DNA from: Streptomyces albus subsp. albus
GTDB taxonomy: Bacteria; Actinomycetota; Actinomycetes; Streptomycetales; Streptomycetaceae
Length of the DNA: 64,000 nucleotides
Assembly (NCBI RefSeq): GCF_000725885.1
Contig: NZ_JODR01000015.1
Span: 1-64,000 of the forward strand
Direction of reading: 5' to 3'
Position numbers and translations under genes: made by a program. Shown here piece by piece: positions 8,112 to 16,436 of the stretch. A model generated the notes under the pieces. The model had not been told where the DNA came from. It saw only the letters and a list, made by a program, of their open reading frames with translations, and did no database searches. The stretch's first letter is position 1. Each line of letters opens with the position of its first letter.

Positions 8112-8903
8112 TCACAGCGGGGTGACGTAGGCCCCCGCGATGCCGCCGTCCACCAGGAACTCGGCGGCGTTGACGAACGAGGCGTCGTCGCTCGCCAGGA
8201 AGGCCACCGCCGAGGCGATCTCCTCCGGTTCGGCGAACCGTCCCACGGGCACGTGCACCAGCCGGCGCTGGGCGCGTTCGGGGTCCTTGGCGAACAGTTC
8301 CTTGAGCAGGGGCGTGTTCACCGGGCCGGGGCACAGCGCGTTCACCCGGATGCCCTCGCGTGCGAACTGGACGCCCAGTTCGCGGGACATGGCCAGTACG
8401 CCGCCCTTGGAGGCGGTGTAGCTGATCTGGGAGGTGGCGGCGCCCATGACGGCCACGAACGAAGCGGTGTTGATGATGGAGCCGCGCCGCTGGGCGCGCA
8501 TGTAGGGCAGGGCGGCCTTGCAGCACAGGTAGACGGAGGTGAGGTTCACCTGCTGGACGCGCTGCCACGCCTCCAGCCCGGTCTCCAGGATGGAGTCGTC
8601 GTCGGGCGGGGAGATGCCGGCGTTGTTGAAGGCGATGTCGACGGAGCCGTAGGTCTCGTGCGCCTGCCGGAAGAGGGCTTCGACCTGGTCGGGGTCGGTG
8701 ACGTCCGCCCGCACGAACAGGCCGCCGGTCTCCTGGGCCGCGGCCTGACCGCGTGCGGTGTCGATGTCGGCGCACACGACGTGGGCGCCCTCCGAGGCGA
8801 GCCGGCGCGCACTGGCCAGCCCGATGCCGCTGCCCGCGCCGGTGACGACGGCCGTCCGCCCGACGAGGCGGCGGCACACGGTGGTCCGGTCGGTCTCGCT
8901 CAC
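8112..8903 (-). CDS. Short-chain dehydrogenase/reductase of the ethanolamine-type cluster
   Basis: A classical SDR of 263 residues. It has the Rossmann motif TGAGSGIG at 21-28, NNAG at 93-96, and the catalytic Ser148, Tyr162 and Lys166 (SYTASK). The conserved CPGPVNTP follows. NAD(P)H would be the cofactor. Its start overlaps the stop of the aldehyde dehydrogenase gene by 4 bp, so it is translationally coupled as the last gene of the glnA4 operon. Its step in the pathway is not obvious. Possibilities are interconversion of a hydroxy- or keto-intermediate, or disposal of the aldehyde. It would otherwise be called a 3-oxoacyl-ACP-reductase-like protein. Confidence 0.9.
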   Translation of the reverse strand: MSETDRTTVCRRLVGRTAVVTGAGSGIGLASARRLASEGAHVVCADIDTARGQAAAQETGGLFVRADVTDPDQVEALFRQAHETYGSVDIAFNNAGISPPDDDSILETGLEAWQRVQQVNLTSVYLCCKAALPYMRAQRRGSIINTASFVAVMGAATSQISYTASKGGVLAMSRELGVQFAREGIRVNALCPGPVNTPLLKELFAKDPERAQRRLVHVPVGRFAEPEEIASAVAFLASDDASFVNAAEFLVDGGIAGAYVTPL

Positions 8904-10315
8904 TGGTCTGCCTCCGTGCCGGGTTCGGTGCTGATGAAGACGTTCTTGGTCTCGGTGAACGCGGCCAGCGCGTCCGGTCCGAGTTCACGGCCGAGGCCGG
9001 ACTGTTTGTAGCCCCCGAAGGGGGTGTGGTAGCGGACGCTGCTGTGCGAGTTCACCGACAGGTTGCCGGCGGCGACGCCGCGGGCGACCCGCAGTGCGCG
9101 GGCGCCGTCGCGGGTCCACACGGATCCGGACAGGCCGTACTCGGTGTCGTTGGCGAGCGCGACGGCCTCGTCCTCGTCCTCGAAGGGGAGGACGACGGCG
9201 ACGGGGCCGAAGATCTCCTCGACGGCGGTCCGCTCCCCCGGGGTGCCGGCCAGCACCGTGGCCGGGTACCAGTAGCCGGGGCCGTCGGGGACGCTGCCGC
9301 GGATGAGGGCGGGCGCGTCCTCGGGGACGTAGCCGCGCACCCGTTCGAGCTGGCGGGCGGAGACGAGCGGTCCCATGTCGGTGGTGCTGTCGGCAGGGTT
9401 GCCGACCCGCACGGCCCGCACGGCCGGTTCGAGGAGTTCCAGGAACCGGTCGTGGACCTCGCGCTGGACGAGGATGCGGCTGCGGGCGCAGCAGTCCTGG
9501 CCGGTGTTGTCGAGGAAGGAGCCGGGCGCGGCGGCTGCCGCCGCCTCCAGGTCGGCGTCGGCGAAGACGATGTTGGGGCTCTTGCCGCCGAGTTCGAGGG
9601 TCACCCGTTTCACGAAGGCCGCGCACCGGGCCATGATGCGCTTCCCGACGGCGGTGGAGCCGGTGAAGACGACCTTGGCGACGCGGGGGTGCTCGACCAG
9701 CGCGGTGCCGGTGACCGGGCCCTCGCCGGGCAGCACTTGGAAGAGCCCTTCGGGCAGTCCGGCCTCCAGCGCGAGTTCGGCCAGCCGCAGCGCGGTCAGC
9801 GGGGTGGCCTCGGCGGGTTTGAGCAGGACGGCGTTGCCCGCGGCGAGGGCGGGCGCGGTGCCCCAGGCGGCGATGGGCATGGGGAAGTTCCACGGGGCGA
9901 TGACGGCGACGACGCCCAGCGGTTCGGCGAAGGTGATGTCGACACCGCCGGCGACGGGGATCTGCGTCCCGGTCAGCCTCTCGACGCCGCCGGCCGCGTA
10001 GTCGAGGAGGTCGCGGACGTTGCCCGCCTCCCAGCAGGCGTTGCCGAGCGGGTGCCCGGCCTCGCGCACCTCCAGGACGGCCAGTTCCTCGATGTGGCCG
10101 TCGACGGCGGACGCGAAGCGGCGCAGGAGCCGGGCGCGGTCGGCGGGGGCGAGCGCGGCCCAGGCTTTCTGGGCGGCGACCGCACGGGTGACGGCGGCGT
10201 CCACCTCCTGCGGAGTGGTGACGGGGACGGTGGTGATCAGTTCCTCCGTCGCCGGGTTGACGATCCTCAGTTCGTCCGCCGGTGGCCCGGAGGGTTCGGC
10301 GTGGTCGTGCTGCAC
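8900..10315 (-). CDS. Aldehyde dehydrogenase of the ethanolamine-type cluster
   Basis: A 471-residue NAD(P)-dependent aldehyde dehydrogenase. Motifs in order are the cofactor region APWNFPMPIAAWG, VVFTGSTAVGK, the general base Glu in TLELGGKSP, and the catalytic Cys275 in NTGQDCCARSR. GYKQSGLGRE lies near the C-terminus. Coding begins at the GTG at 10315, 11 bp after the glnA4 stop and with GAGG just upstream; the open frame extends further but overlaps glnA4. By position it would oxidise the aldehyde produced from the gamma-glutamylated amine (for ethanolamine, a gamma-glutamyl-glycinal-type intermediate). The overlap with the SDR gene supports one polycistronic mRNA. Confidence 0.9.
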   Translation of the reverse strand: MQHDHAEPSGPPADELRIVNPATEELITTVPVTTPQEVDAAVTRAVAAQKAWAALAPADRARLLRRFASAVDGHIEELAVLEVREAGHPLGNACWEAGNVRDLLDYAAGGVERLTGTQIPVAGGVDITFAEPLGVVAVIAPWNFPMPIAAWGTAPALAAGNAVLLKPAEATPLTALRLAELALEAGLPEGLFQVLPGEGPVTGTALVEHPRVAKVVFTGSTAVGKRIMARCAAFVKRVTLELGGKSPNIVFADADLEAAAAAAPGSFLDNTGQDCCARSRILVQREVHDRFLELLEPAVRAVRVGNPADSTTDMGPLVSARQLERVRGYVPEDAPALIRGSVPDGPGYWYPATVLAGTPGERTAVEEIFGPVAVVLPFEDEDEAVALANDTEYGLSGSVWTRDGARALRVARGVAAGNLSVNSHSSVRYHTPFGGYKQSGLGRELGPDALAAFTETKNVFISTEPGTEADQ

Positions 10316-10326
10316 TGCGTCTGTCC

Positions 10327-11694
10327 TCACATGCGTTCGAAGGAGCGGTAGCGCTCCCAGTCGGTCACGGCGGTGTCGAAGGCCCGCTGTTCGACGCGGG
10401 CCATGTTGAGGTAGTGGTCGACGACCTCGCTGCCGAAGGCGTCGCGGGCCAGGGTGCTGGCGCCCCACAGGCCGGCGGCCTCGCGGAGGGTGGCGGGGAC
10501 GTGCGGGGCGTCGCCGTCGTAGGCGTTGCCGGTGCAGGGCGGGGGCAGTTCCAGGGCGTTGTCGATGCCGTGCAGCCCGGCCGCGATCATGCCGGCGACG
10601 GCCAGGTACGGGTTGACGTCGCCGCCGGGGACGCGGTTCTCCAGCCGGTGTCCGGGGCCGTGGCCGACGACGCGGAGCGCGCAGGTGCGGTTGTCGGGTC
10701 CCCAGGCGACCGCGGTGGGGGCGAAGGAGCCGGGCACGAACCGTTTGTAGGAGTTGATGTTCGGCGCGTACAGCAGGGTGAACTCGCGCAGGGCGGCGAG
10801 CTGCCCGGCCAGGAAGTGCCGCATCAGGGGGGACATGCCGTACTCCCCCGTCCCGTCGGCGAGGACCGGCTCGCCCGCCTGGTCCCGCAGCGAGAGGTGG
10901 ATGTGGCAGGAGTTGCCCTCGCGTTCGTCGTACTTGGCCATGAAGGTGAGGGCCCGGCCCTCCTGGGCGGCGATCTCCTTGGCGCCGGTCTTGTAGACGA
11001 CGTGCTGGTCGCAGGTGGTGAGGGCGTCGGCGTAGCGGAAGGCGATCTCGTGCTGGCCCAGGTTGCACTCGCCCTTGGCGGACTCGACGGTCAGTCCGGC
11101 GGCGGCCATCTCGTTCCGTATCCGGCGCAGCAGCGGCTCGACGCGTCCGGTGCCGAGGATGGAGTAGTCGACGTTGTACTGGTTGGCGGGGGTGAGCCCG
11201 CGGTAGCCGCTGTCCCAGGCGTGTTCGTAGGTGTCCTGGAAGACCATGAACTCCAGCTCGGTGCCCGCGTACGCCTGCCAGCCGCGCTCGGCGAGCCGGT
11301 CGAGCTGGCGTTTGAGGATCTGCCGGGGCGAGGCGACCACCGGGGAGCCGTCGTGCCAGGCGAGGTCGGCGATCAGCAGCGCGGTGCCGGGGTTCCAGGG
11401 GACGCGCCGCAAGGTGGCGGTGTCGCCGTGCATGGCGAAGTCCCCGTACCCGCGCTCCCAGGAGGCCATGGCGTAGCCGTCCACGGTGTTGACGTCCACA
11501 TCGACGGCGAGGAGGTAGTTGCAGCCCTCACTGCCGGCGTCGAGGACGTGGTCGAGGAAGAACGGTGCCGCGAACCGCTTGCCCGTCAGACGGCCCTGCA
11601 TGTCGGTGAAGGCCAGGACGACGGTGTCGAGCTCGCCGGAGCCGACGAGCCCTCTCAGTTCGTCCACGGTCAGGGGTGGTGTGCGGTCTGCCAC
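10327..11694 (-). CDS. glnA4: Glutamine synthetase-like gamma-glutamylethanolamide synthetase GlnA4
   Basis: A 455-residue type-I glutamine synthetase-like ligase. The N-terminal beta-grasp domain contains TDMQGRLTGKRF. The catalytic barrel has AGTELEFMVF, AKGECNLGQHEIAF with metal-binding Glu and His, and NSCHIHLSLRD. PGSFAPTAVAWGPDNRTCALR replaces the usual glutamine synthetase segments that bind ammonium and the phosphate loop, as in paralogues that glutamylate amines. GlnA4 (SCO1613) of S. coelicolor is a gamma-glutamylethanolamide synthetase in an equivalent neighbourhood with ALDH, permease and hydrolase genes. It is first in a minus-strand operon and divergent from the FadR-type regulator. 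Glutamylation of another amine cannot be excluded. Confidence 0.85.
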   Translation of the reverse strand: MADRTPPLTVDELRGLVGSGELDTVVLAFTDMQGRLTGKRFAAPFFLDHVLDAGSEGCNYLLAVDVDVNTVDGYAMASWERGYGDFAMHGDTATLRRVPWNPGTALLIADLAWHDGSPVVASPRQILKRQLDRLAERGWQAYAGTELEFMVFQDTYEHAWDSGYRGLTPANQYNVDYSILGTGRVEPLLRRIRNEMAAAGLTVESAKGECNLGQHEIAFRYADALTTCDQHVVYKTGAKEIAAQEGRALTFMAKYDEREGNSCHIHLSLRDQAGEPVLADGTGEYGMSPLMRHFLAGQLAALREFTLLYAPNINSYKRFVPGSFAPTAVAWGPDNRTCALRVVGHGPGHRLENRVPGGDVNPYLAVAGMIAAGLHGIDNALELPPPCTGNAYDGDAPHVPATLREAAGLWGASTLARDAFGSEVVDHYLNMARVEQRAFDTAVTDWERYRSFERM

Positions 11695-11777
11695 GGGTGG
11701 GCCTCCTGCTCCTGGGACGGTGCGTCCGCGGAAGCCATAAGGTAGTCACGGAAACCATTGAAACGGAAGAGGGTTCC
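11695..11777. promoter_or_regulatory. Divergent promoter region glnA4 / FadR-type regulator
   Basis: These 83 bp between glnA4 and the divergent regulator must carry both promoters. The sequence AAGGTAGTCACGGAAACCAT contains a GGT...ACC pair that could be a loose FadR-type dyad (GGT-N10-ACC, about 11744-11759). It is not a strong match, and no confident -35/-10 box was assigned. Confidence 0.4.
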
Positions 11778-12512
11778 ATGCGTTCCACACCCGAGGACGA
11801 CAGGCTGTCCACGGTGCTGCGCACGGTGCGCGCGGGCAACGGCTTCGAGGAGGCGCTGGAGCAGATCCTCCAGATCGTGCGGCTCGGCCTGGTCGCCGAG
11901 GGCGAACGGCTGCCGGCCGAACGAGAGCTGGCCGAGCGGCTGGGCATCAGCCGCGTCACCCTCCGCGAGGTGCTGAAGGTGCTGGCCGAGGAGGGCGTGG
12001 TGGAGAGCAGACGCGGCCGGTACGGCGGCACGTTCGTCCTTGCGCAGCCGCCCGCCGGCGGCACGGCGGGGGCCGCACGCGCCCGGGCCGGCGTGCCGGC
12101 CCCCGACCTGGAGGACACCCTCACCTTCCGCGAGGTCCTGGAGGCCGGCGCCGCCGAACTGTGCGCGGCCCGCGGCCTGTCCGAGGACGAGGCGGCGCGG
12201 CTGCGGGAGGCGCTGGACGCCACCCGCGACGCGGCGCTGGGCGACTACCGCAGACACGACACGCTCTTCCACCTGACCCTGGTGGAGCTGGCCGGCTCCC
12301 CGTCGCTGACCGCGCAGTACGCCGCCGTCCGGGCCCGGCTCAACGAACTGCTGGGGCGCATCCCGCTGCTGGTGCGGAACCTGGAGCACGCACAGCAGCA
12401 GCACACGGCCCTGGTGGCCGCCGTCGTGGAGGGCGACGGGGAGGGCGCCCGTGCCATCGCGCGCGAACACTGCGCGGGCACCGCCGCCCTGCTGCGCGGG
12501 TTCCTCACTTGA
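11778..12512 (+). CDS. GntR-family (FadR subfamily) regulator of the ethanolamine-type cluster
   Basis: A 244-residue regulator starts at ATG with GAAGAGGG upstream. The winged helix-turn-helix is at about residues 30-85 (LPAERELAERLGISRVTLRE, ending GRYGGTFV), and a helical FCD ligand-binding domain runs from about 110 to the end (TFREVLEAGAAELCA, HDTLFHLTLVELAGS, EHCAG), whose acidic and His residues commonly hold a metal or carboxylate. It sits between the catabolic operon and the permease and most likely represses both until the amine or a glutamylated intermediate is present. The effector is inferred from context. Confidence 0.88.
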   Translation: MRSTPEDDRLSTVLRTVRAGNGFEEALEQILQIVRLGLVAEGERLPAERELAERLGISRVTLREVLKVLAEEGVVESRRGRYGGTFVLAQPPAGGTAGAARARAGVPAPDLEDTLTFREVLEAGAAELCAARGLSEDEAARLREALDATRDAALGDYRRHDTLFHLTLVELAGSPSLTAQYAAVRARLNELLGRIPLLVRNLEHAQQQHTALVAAVVEGDGEGARAIAREHCAGTAALLRGFLT

Positions 12513-12772
12513 TCCCGGGCCCCCACCTGGCCGCGAGGCCCCACCCGACCGCGGGGGCGCGGCACCGTACTGCGGGCATGCGACACCCGGCCGCGGGAGC
12601 GCGGCACCCGACCGGCGAGGGCGCGGCACCGTACCGCGCACCTGGGGCACCGTCGCGCACCCCGGGGGGAGGCGCGCGCGACCGGCTCGTTGCCGCACAG
12701 GGGTTGCGCCGGACCGCCCCGCACCACAAAGGTATGCCCGCACACCAATGGCTGACGGCGGGAGTGTGGCAG

Positions 12773-14287
12773 ATGACCGAACAGTCCCAGTCCGCGGGCT
12801 CCCCCGCGCCCGAGGGCACCCCGGCACACGGGGACACGGCACGCGGAGACACGGCACGCGGGAACACGGCACGTCCCGATCCGGACGCGGCATACCTGGA
12901 ACGCCGCACCCTGCGACGGGGCAGCGCCGGACCGCTGCTGCTGACCGGACTCGGCGTCGCCTACGTCGTCTCCGGCGACTACTCCGGCTGGAACGCGGGC
13001 CTGGCCGAGGGCGGCGTCGGCGGACTGGCCGTCGCCGCCGTCCTGATGGGCCTGATGTACACGTGCATGGTCTTCGCGCTGGCCGAACTCTCCGCCATCC
13101 TGCCCACCGCGGGCGGCGGCTACGGATTCGCCCGCCGCGCCCTCGGCCCCTGGGGCGGCTTCCTGACCGGCACCGCCATCCTCATCGAGTACGTCCTCGC
13201 CCCGGCCGCCATCGTCTGCTTCATCGGCGACTACGTCGCCTCGCTCGGGCTGTTCGGGCTGGAGTCCGGCTGGCCCGTCTACCTGGTGTGCTTCGCCCTG
13301 TTCATCGGCGTCCACCTGTGGGGTGTGGGCGAGGCGCTGCGCTTCTCCCTCGTCGTGACGACCATCGCCGTCGCCGCGCTGCTGGTCTTCGTCGCCGGCG
13401 CCCTCAGCGACTTCCACACCAGCGGGCTGACCGACATCCCCCCGGACCACGACGCGGCGGGCGCGAGCCCCTGGCTGCCGTTCGGAGTGCTGGGGATCTG
13501 GGCCGCGTTCCCGTTCGGCATGTGGTTCTTCCTCGGCGTCGAGGGCGTCCCGCTGGCCGCCGAGGAGACCCGCGACCCGGCACGCACCCTGCCCAGGGCG
13601 ATGGCCGGCTCCATGGGCATCCTGCTGCTGCTCGCCGTGCTGACCTTCGTCTCCGCCACCGGCGCCCGCGGTGCCGCCGCCATCCAGGACGTCGGCAACC
13701 CGCTGGTGGAAGCCCTCCAGCCGGGCGGTGAGGCCACCACCCTCTCCCGCATCGTCAACTACGCGGGCCTGGCGGGGCTGGTCGCCTCCTTCTTCTCCCT
13801 CATCTTCGCCGGCTCCCGGCAGCTGTTCGCCCTCTCCCGCGCCGGCTACCTGCCCCGCTTCCTCTCCCTCACCAGCCGCCGCAAGACCCCCTACCTGGGC
13901 CTGCTGCTGCCCGGCGCCGTCGGCTTCGCACTGGCCGCCGGGAGCGGCGACGGCGCCACCATGCTGAACATCGCGGTCTTCGGCGCCACCATCTCCTACG
14001 CCCTGATGTCCCTCTCCCACATCGTGCTGCGCAGGCGGGAACCGGGGCTGGAGCGCCCCTATCGCACCCCCGGCGGAGTGCTGACCTCCTCGGTCGCCTT
14101 CGTCCTGGCCCTCGCAGCCCTCGTCGCCACCTTCCTGGTGGACGTCCGGGCCGCACTGATAGCCCTCGCCGTCTACGCGGCGGCCCTCGCCTACTTCGCC
14201 CTCTACTCCCGCCACCGGCTGGTGGCGGCGGCCCCGGAGGAGGAGTTCGCCGCGCTGGCGAAGGCGGAGGAGGACCTGCGCGACTGA
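12773..14287 (+). CDS. Ethanolamine-type APC-family permease
   Basis: A 504-residue amino-acid/polyamine/organocation transporter with about 12 membrane helices. The first consensus segment reads GVAYVVSGDYSGWNAGLAEG, close to the characteristic start of ethanolamine permeases. AELSAILPTAGGGYGFARRA, EYVLAPAAIVCFIGDYV and GVEGVPLAAEETRDPARTLP follow. The ATG at 12773 is preceded by GGGAG. Residues 20-35 carry three tandem G(D/N)TARG-like units encoded by three imperfect 15-bp repeats, which makes the cytoplasmic N-terminus variable in length. It follows the regulator by 260 bp and would import the substrate for GlnA4. Confidence 0.88.
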   Translation: MTEQSQSAGSPAPEGTPAHGDTARGDTARGNTARPDPDAAYLERRTLRRGSAGPLLLTGLGVAYVVSGDYSGWNAGLAEGGVGGLAVAAVLMGLMYTCMVFALAELSAILPTAGGGYGFARRALGPWGGFLTGTAILIEYVLAPAAIVCFIGDYVASLGLFGLESGWPVYLVCFALFIGVHLWGVGEALRFSLVVTTIAVAALLVFVAGALSDFHTSGLTDIPPDHDAAGASPWLPFGVLGIWAAFPFGMWFFLGVEGVPLAAEETRDPARTLPRAMAGSMGILLLLAVLTFVSATGARGAAAIQDVGNPLVEALQPGGEATTLSRIVNYAGLAGLVASFFSLIFAGSRQLFALSRAGYLPRFLSLTSRRKTPYLGLLLPGAVGFALAAGSGDGATMLNIAVFGATISYALMSLSHIVLRRREPGLERPYRTPGGVLTSSVAFVLALAALVATFLVDVRAALIALAVYAAALAYFALYSRHRLVAAAPEEEFAALAKAEEDLRD

Positions 14288-14706
14288 GCCGGCCGAGCGG
14301 GCCGGGGAGGCGCCTCGTGTCCGCCGCCCCTCCGGGACCGCTTCCGTGACGCCGCTTCCCCGGGCCGCACGGCAGGTCCGCCCCCGCCCGCGCGCCCGTC
14401 CGGTCGGCACCACACAGCCGACCGTCCGATCGCCGGACGGCACGGCCGAGCAGCGACCATCCGCCCACCGGTCCCCGCCCGACCGCCGACCGCCCAACCC
14501 GTCCGTCGGACCGCCGGACCACCGCCATCAGCCCCGGCCGGCCGCTGTCCAACGCCCGACCGGTGACCAGCCCGACCGACCGACTACTCCCCGCCCGACC
14601 CCCGAACCACCGCCCCGACCAGCCATCCCCCACCCACCCTCACCCCCACCGCACCACCGGCGCCGTTTCCACCGGGGCGGCGCCGCGGGAACAGAACGAG
14701 GCACCT
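14288..14706 (+). other. C-rich, G-poor linker between permease and hydrolase genes
   Basis: These 419 bp hold no convincing gene on either strand. From about 14,390 to 14,690 the plus strand is rich in C and poor in G, made of irregular CCGACC/CCCGACC and CCACC units. A transcript reading through would be an unstructured C-rich RNA, the kind bound by Rho. A GAGG ribosome binding site for the next gene is at the right end. Confidence 0.5.
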
Positions 14707-15429
14707 GTGAACAACGCACCACTCGTCGGCATCACCACCTACCTGGAACCCTCGGCCCGCTGGGGGGACTGGCACCTGCCCGCGGCCCTGCTCCCCGCCG
14801 CCTACCACCGCATGGTCCAGCGGGCGGGCGCCCGTGCCGTCCTCCTGCCCCCGGACGAGGACCCCGAGGCGGCGGCCGGCCTCGTCGGGTGCCTCGACGC
14901 GCTGGTCACCGCGGGCGGGCCGGACATCGGCCCCGAGCGCTACGGCGCGGCACGCGACCCGCGCACGGGCCCGGCGTACCCGGAACGGGACACCTGGGAG
15001 CTGGCCCTCACCCGGCAGGCCCTGCACCGGCGGGTGCCGCTGCTCGCCGTCTGCCGGGGGATGCAGCTCCTCAACGTCGCGCTGGGCGGCACCCTCGTCC
15101 AGCATCTGCCCGCCACCGAAGCCCACCGCGGGGCCACGGGCGTCTTCGGCACCCACGAGGTGTGCCCCGTCCCGGGGACCCTGCTGGCGAAGGTGCTGGA
15201 CGACGAGGAGACGGTCACGGTGCCCACCTACCACCACCAGGCGGTGGACGTGCTCGGCGAGGGCCTGGTGGCCTCCGCCCACGCGGCCGACGGCACCGTG
15301 GAGGCCCTGGAGCTGCCCGACTCCCCCGGCTTCGTCCTCGGCGTCCAGTGGCACCCGGAGGCGGGTGAGGACCTCCGCCTGATGAAGGCCCTGGTGGACG
15401 CGGCGGCGGCGCGCTCCCTCAGCGCGTGA
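14707..15429 (+). CDS. Gamma-glutamyl hydrolase, class-I glutamine amidotransferase-like (peptidase C26)
   Basis: A 240-residue enzyme from a GTG with GAGG upstream. The catalytic triad is Cys116 in LAVCRGMQLLNV, His216 and Glu218 in VQWHPE. GGPDIGPERYG is the family glycine loop. The family includes PuuD-like gamma-glutamyl-GABA hydrolases, which release glutamate from the oxidised gamma-glutamylated intermediate. That role closes a glutamylation cycle begun by GlnA4: uptake, glutamylation, oxidation, then release of glutamate and, for ethanolamine, glycine. Its 3' end overlaps the convergent LysR gene by 11 bp. Confidence 0.88.
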   Translation: MNNAPLVGITTYLEPSARWGDWHLPAALLPAAYHRMVQRAGARAVLLPPDEDPEAAAGLVGCLDALVTAGGPDIGPERYGAARDPRTGPAYPERDTWELALTRQALHRRVPLLAVCRGMQLLNVALGGTLVQHLPATEAHRGATGVFGTHEVCPVPGTLLAKVLDDEETVTVPTYHHQAVDVLGEGLVASAHAADGTVEALELPDSPGFVLGVQWHPEAGEDLRLMKALVDAAAARSLSA

Positions 15430-16366
15430 GGGCCAGCAGCTGACGGGCGGGCCCGGCCGGCCGTGCCCCGCGCGGCCACACGGCGCGCAGGGCGCGGCTC
15501 AGTCCCCGGCCGGTGACGGCGACCTCGACGAGCCGCCGCGCCGCCAGCTCCTCCCCCACCGCCAGTTCGCTGAGCACCGCGGGCCCGGCCCCGCTGACGG
15601 CGGCGGCCTTGACGGCGGTGGTGGAGGCCAGCTCCAGCAGCGGGGGCGCCAGACCGCCGTGTGCGGCGAGGGCGGCGTCCAGCACCTGCCGGGTGCCGGA
15701 GCCGGGTTCGCGCAGCACCAGCCGGGTGCGGGCGAGTTCGTCCGGCTCCACGGGGGTGCGGCGCCGGGTCCAGGGGTGGCCGGGTGCGGCGACGACCAGC
15801 AGCCGGTCGTGGGCGATGACCGTGCCGTCCAGCCCGTCGGGCACGCCCAGCCCTTCCACGAAGCCGAGGTCGGCCTCGCCGTCGAGCAGCATCCGTGCGA
15901 CGGCGGCGCTGTTGCCGGCCCGCAGCGAGACGGCCGTGTCGGGCCGCTCGGTGCGCAGGGCGATCAGCCAGCCGGGCAGCAGGTATTCGGCGATGGTCAT
16001 GCTGGCGGCGACGGTGAGCCGCGAGTCCCGCCGGTCGCGGAGTGCGGTGACGCCCGCGTCGAAGGCGTCGGCGGCCTCCACGATGCGCCGCGCCCAGTCG
16101 GTGACGAGCGCACCGGCGGAGGTCAGCCGCGAGCCGCGCGGGGAGCGCTCCAGCAGGGTGACGCCCAGCATCCGTTCCATGCCGCGGATGCGTCCGCTGG
16201 CGGCGGGCTGGCTGACGCCGGTCTCGCGGGCGGCGCGGCCCAGGCTGCCCAGGCGTGCGACGGCCAGCAGCAGTTCCAGTGCGCCCAGGTCCGGCACGCG
16301 GTGCGCCAGTCCGGCGGCGGGGTGCTGCTGGGTCCGGGACGGGGGTGGCCGGTCCGCTTCGCTCAT
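15419..16366 (-). CDS. LysR-family transcriptional regulator
   Basis: A 315-residue LysR protein. The winged helix-turn-helix is at about residues 28-88 (LELLLAVARLGSLGRAARET, ending GVSQPAASGRIR). A periplasmic-binding-like effector domain follows (ADLGFVEGLGVPDGL, LREPGSGTRQVLDAAL). It is divergent from the TDT transporter, the usual arrangement for a LysR regulator and its target. The ATG at 16366 lies within a CTCATAGG element that recurs 21 bp away, suggesting that binding there also autoregulates. The inducer is unknown. Confidence 0.9.
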   Translation of the reverse strand: MSEADRPPPSRTQQHPAAGLAHRVPDLGALELLLAVARLGSLGRAARETGVSQPAASGRIRGMERMLGVTLLERSPRGSRLTSAGALVTDWARRIVEAADAFDAGVTALRDRRDSRLTVAASMTIAEYLLPGWLIALRTERPDTAVSLRAGNSAAVARMLLDGEADLGFVEGLGVPDGLDGTVIAHDRLLVVAAPGHPWTRRRTPVEPDELARTRLVLREPGSGTRQVLDAALAAHGGLAPPLLELASTTAVKAAAVSGAGPAVLSELAVGEELAARRLVEVAVTGRGLSRALRAVWPRGARPAGPARQLLALTR

Positions 16367-16390
16367 AGGCTCAGGTTATGCCCTCATAGG
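16362..16390. promoter_or_regulatory. Candidate LysR operator: CTCATAGG direct repeat spaced 21 bp
   Basis: CTCATAGG occurs at 16362-16369 and 16383-16390 in the same orientation, two helical turns apart, between the LysR gene and the divergent transporter. An AGGG...CCCT dyad (16388-16402) immediately follows. The first copy covers the LysR start codon. Confidence 0.4.
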
Positions 16391-16436
16391 GTCATGATCC
16401 CTGGTCATGGGCCCGGTCCGGGAGGAGCGTGGGGGC

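Noticed and set aside
12513..12772. Tandem CCGCGGGxGCGCGGCACC-like motifs before the permease as an operator array
   Set aside because: The motifs are irregular and could simply reflect extreme GC composition. They were too degenerate to annotate as a site.
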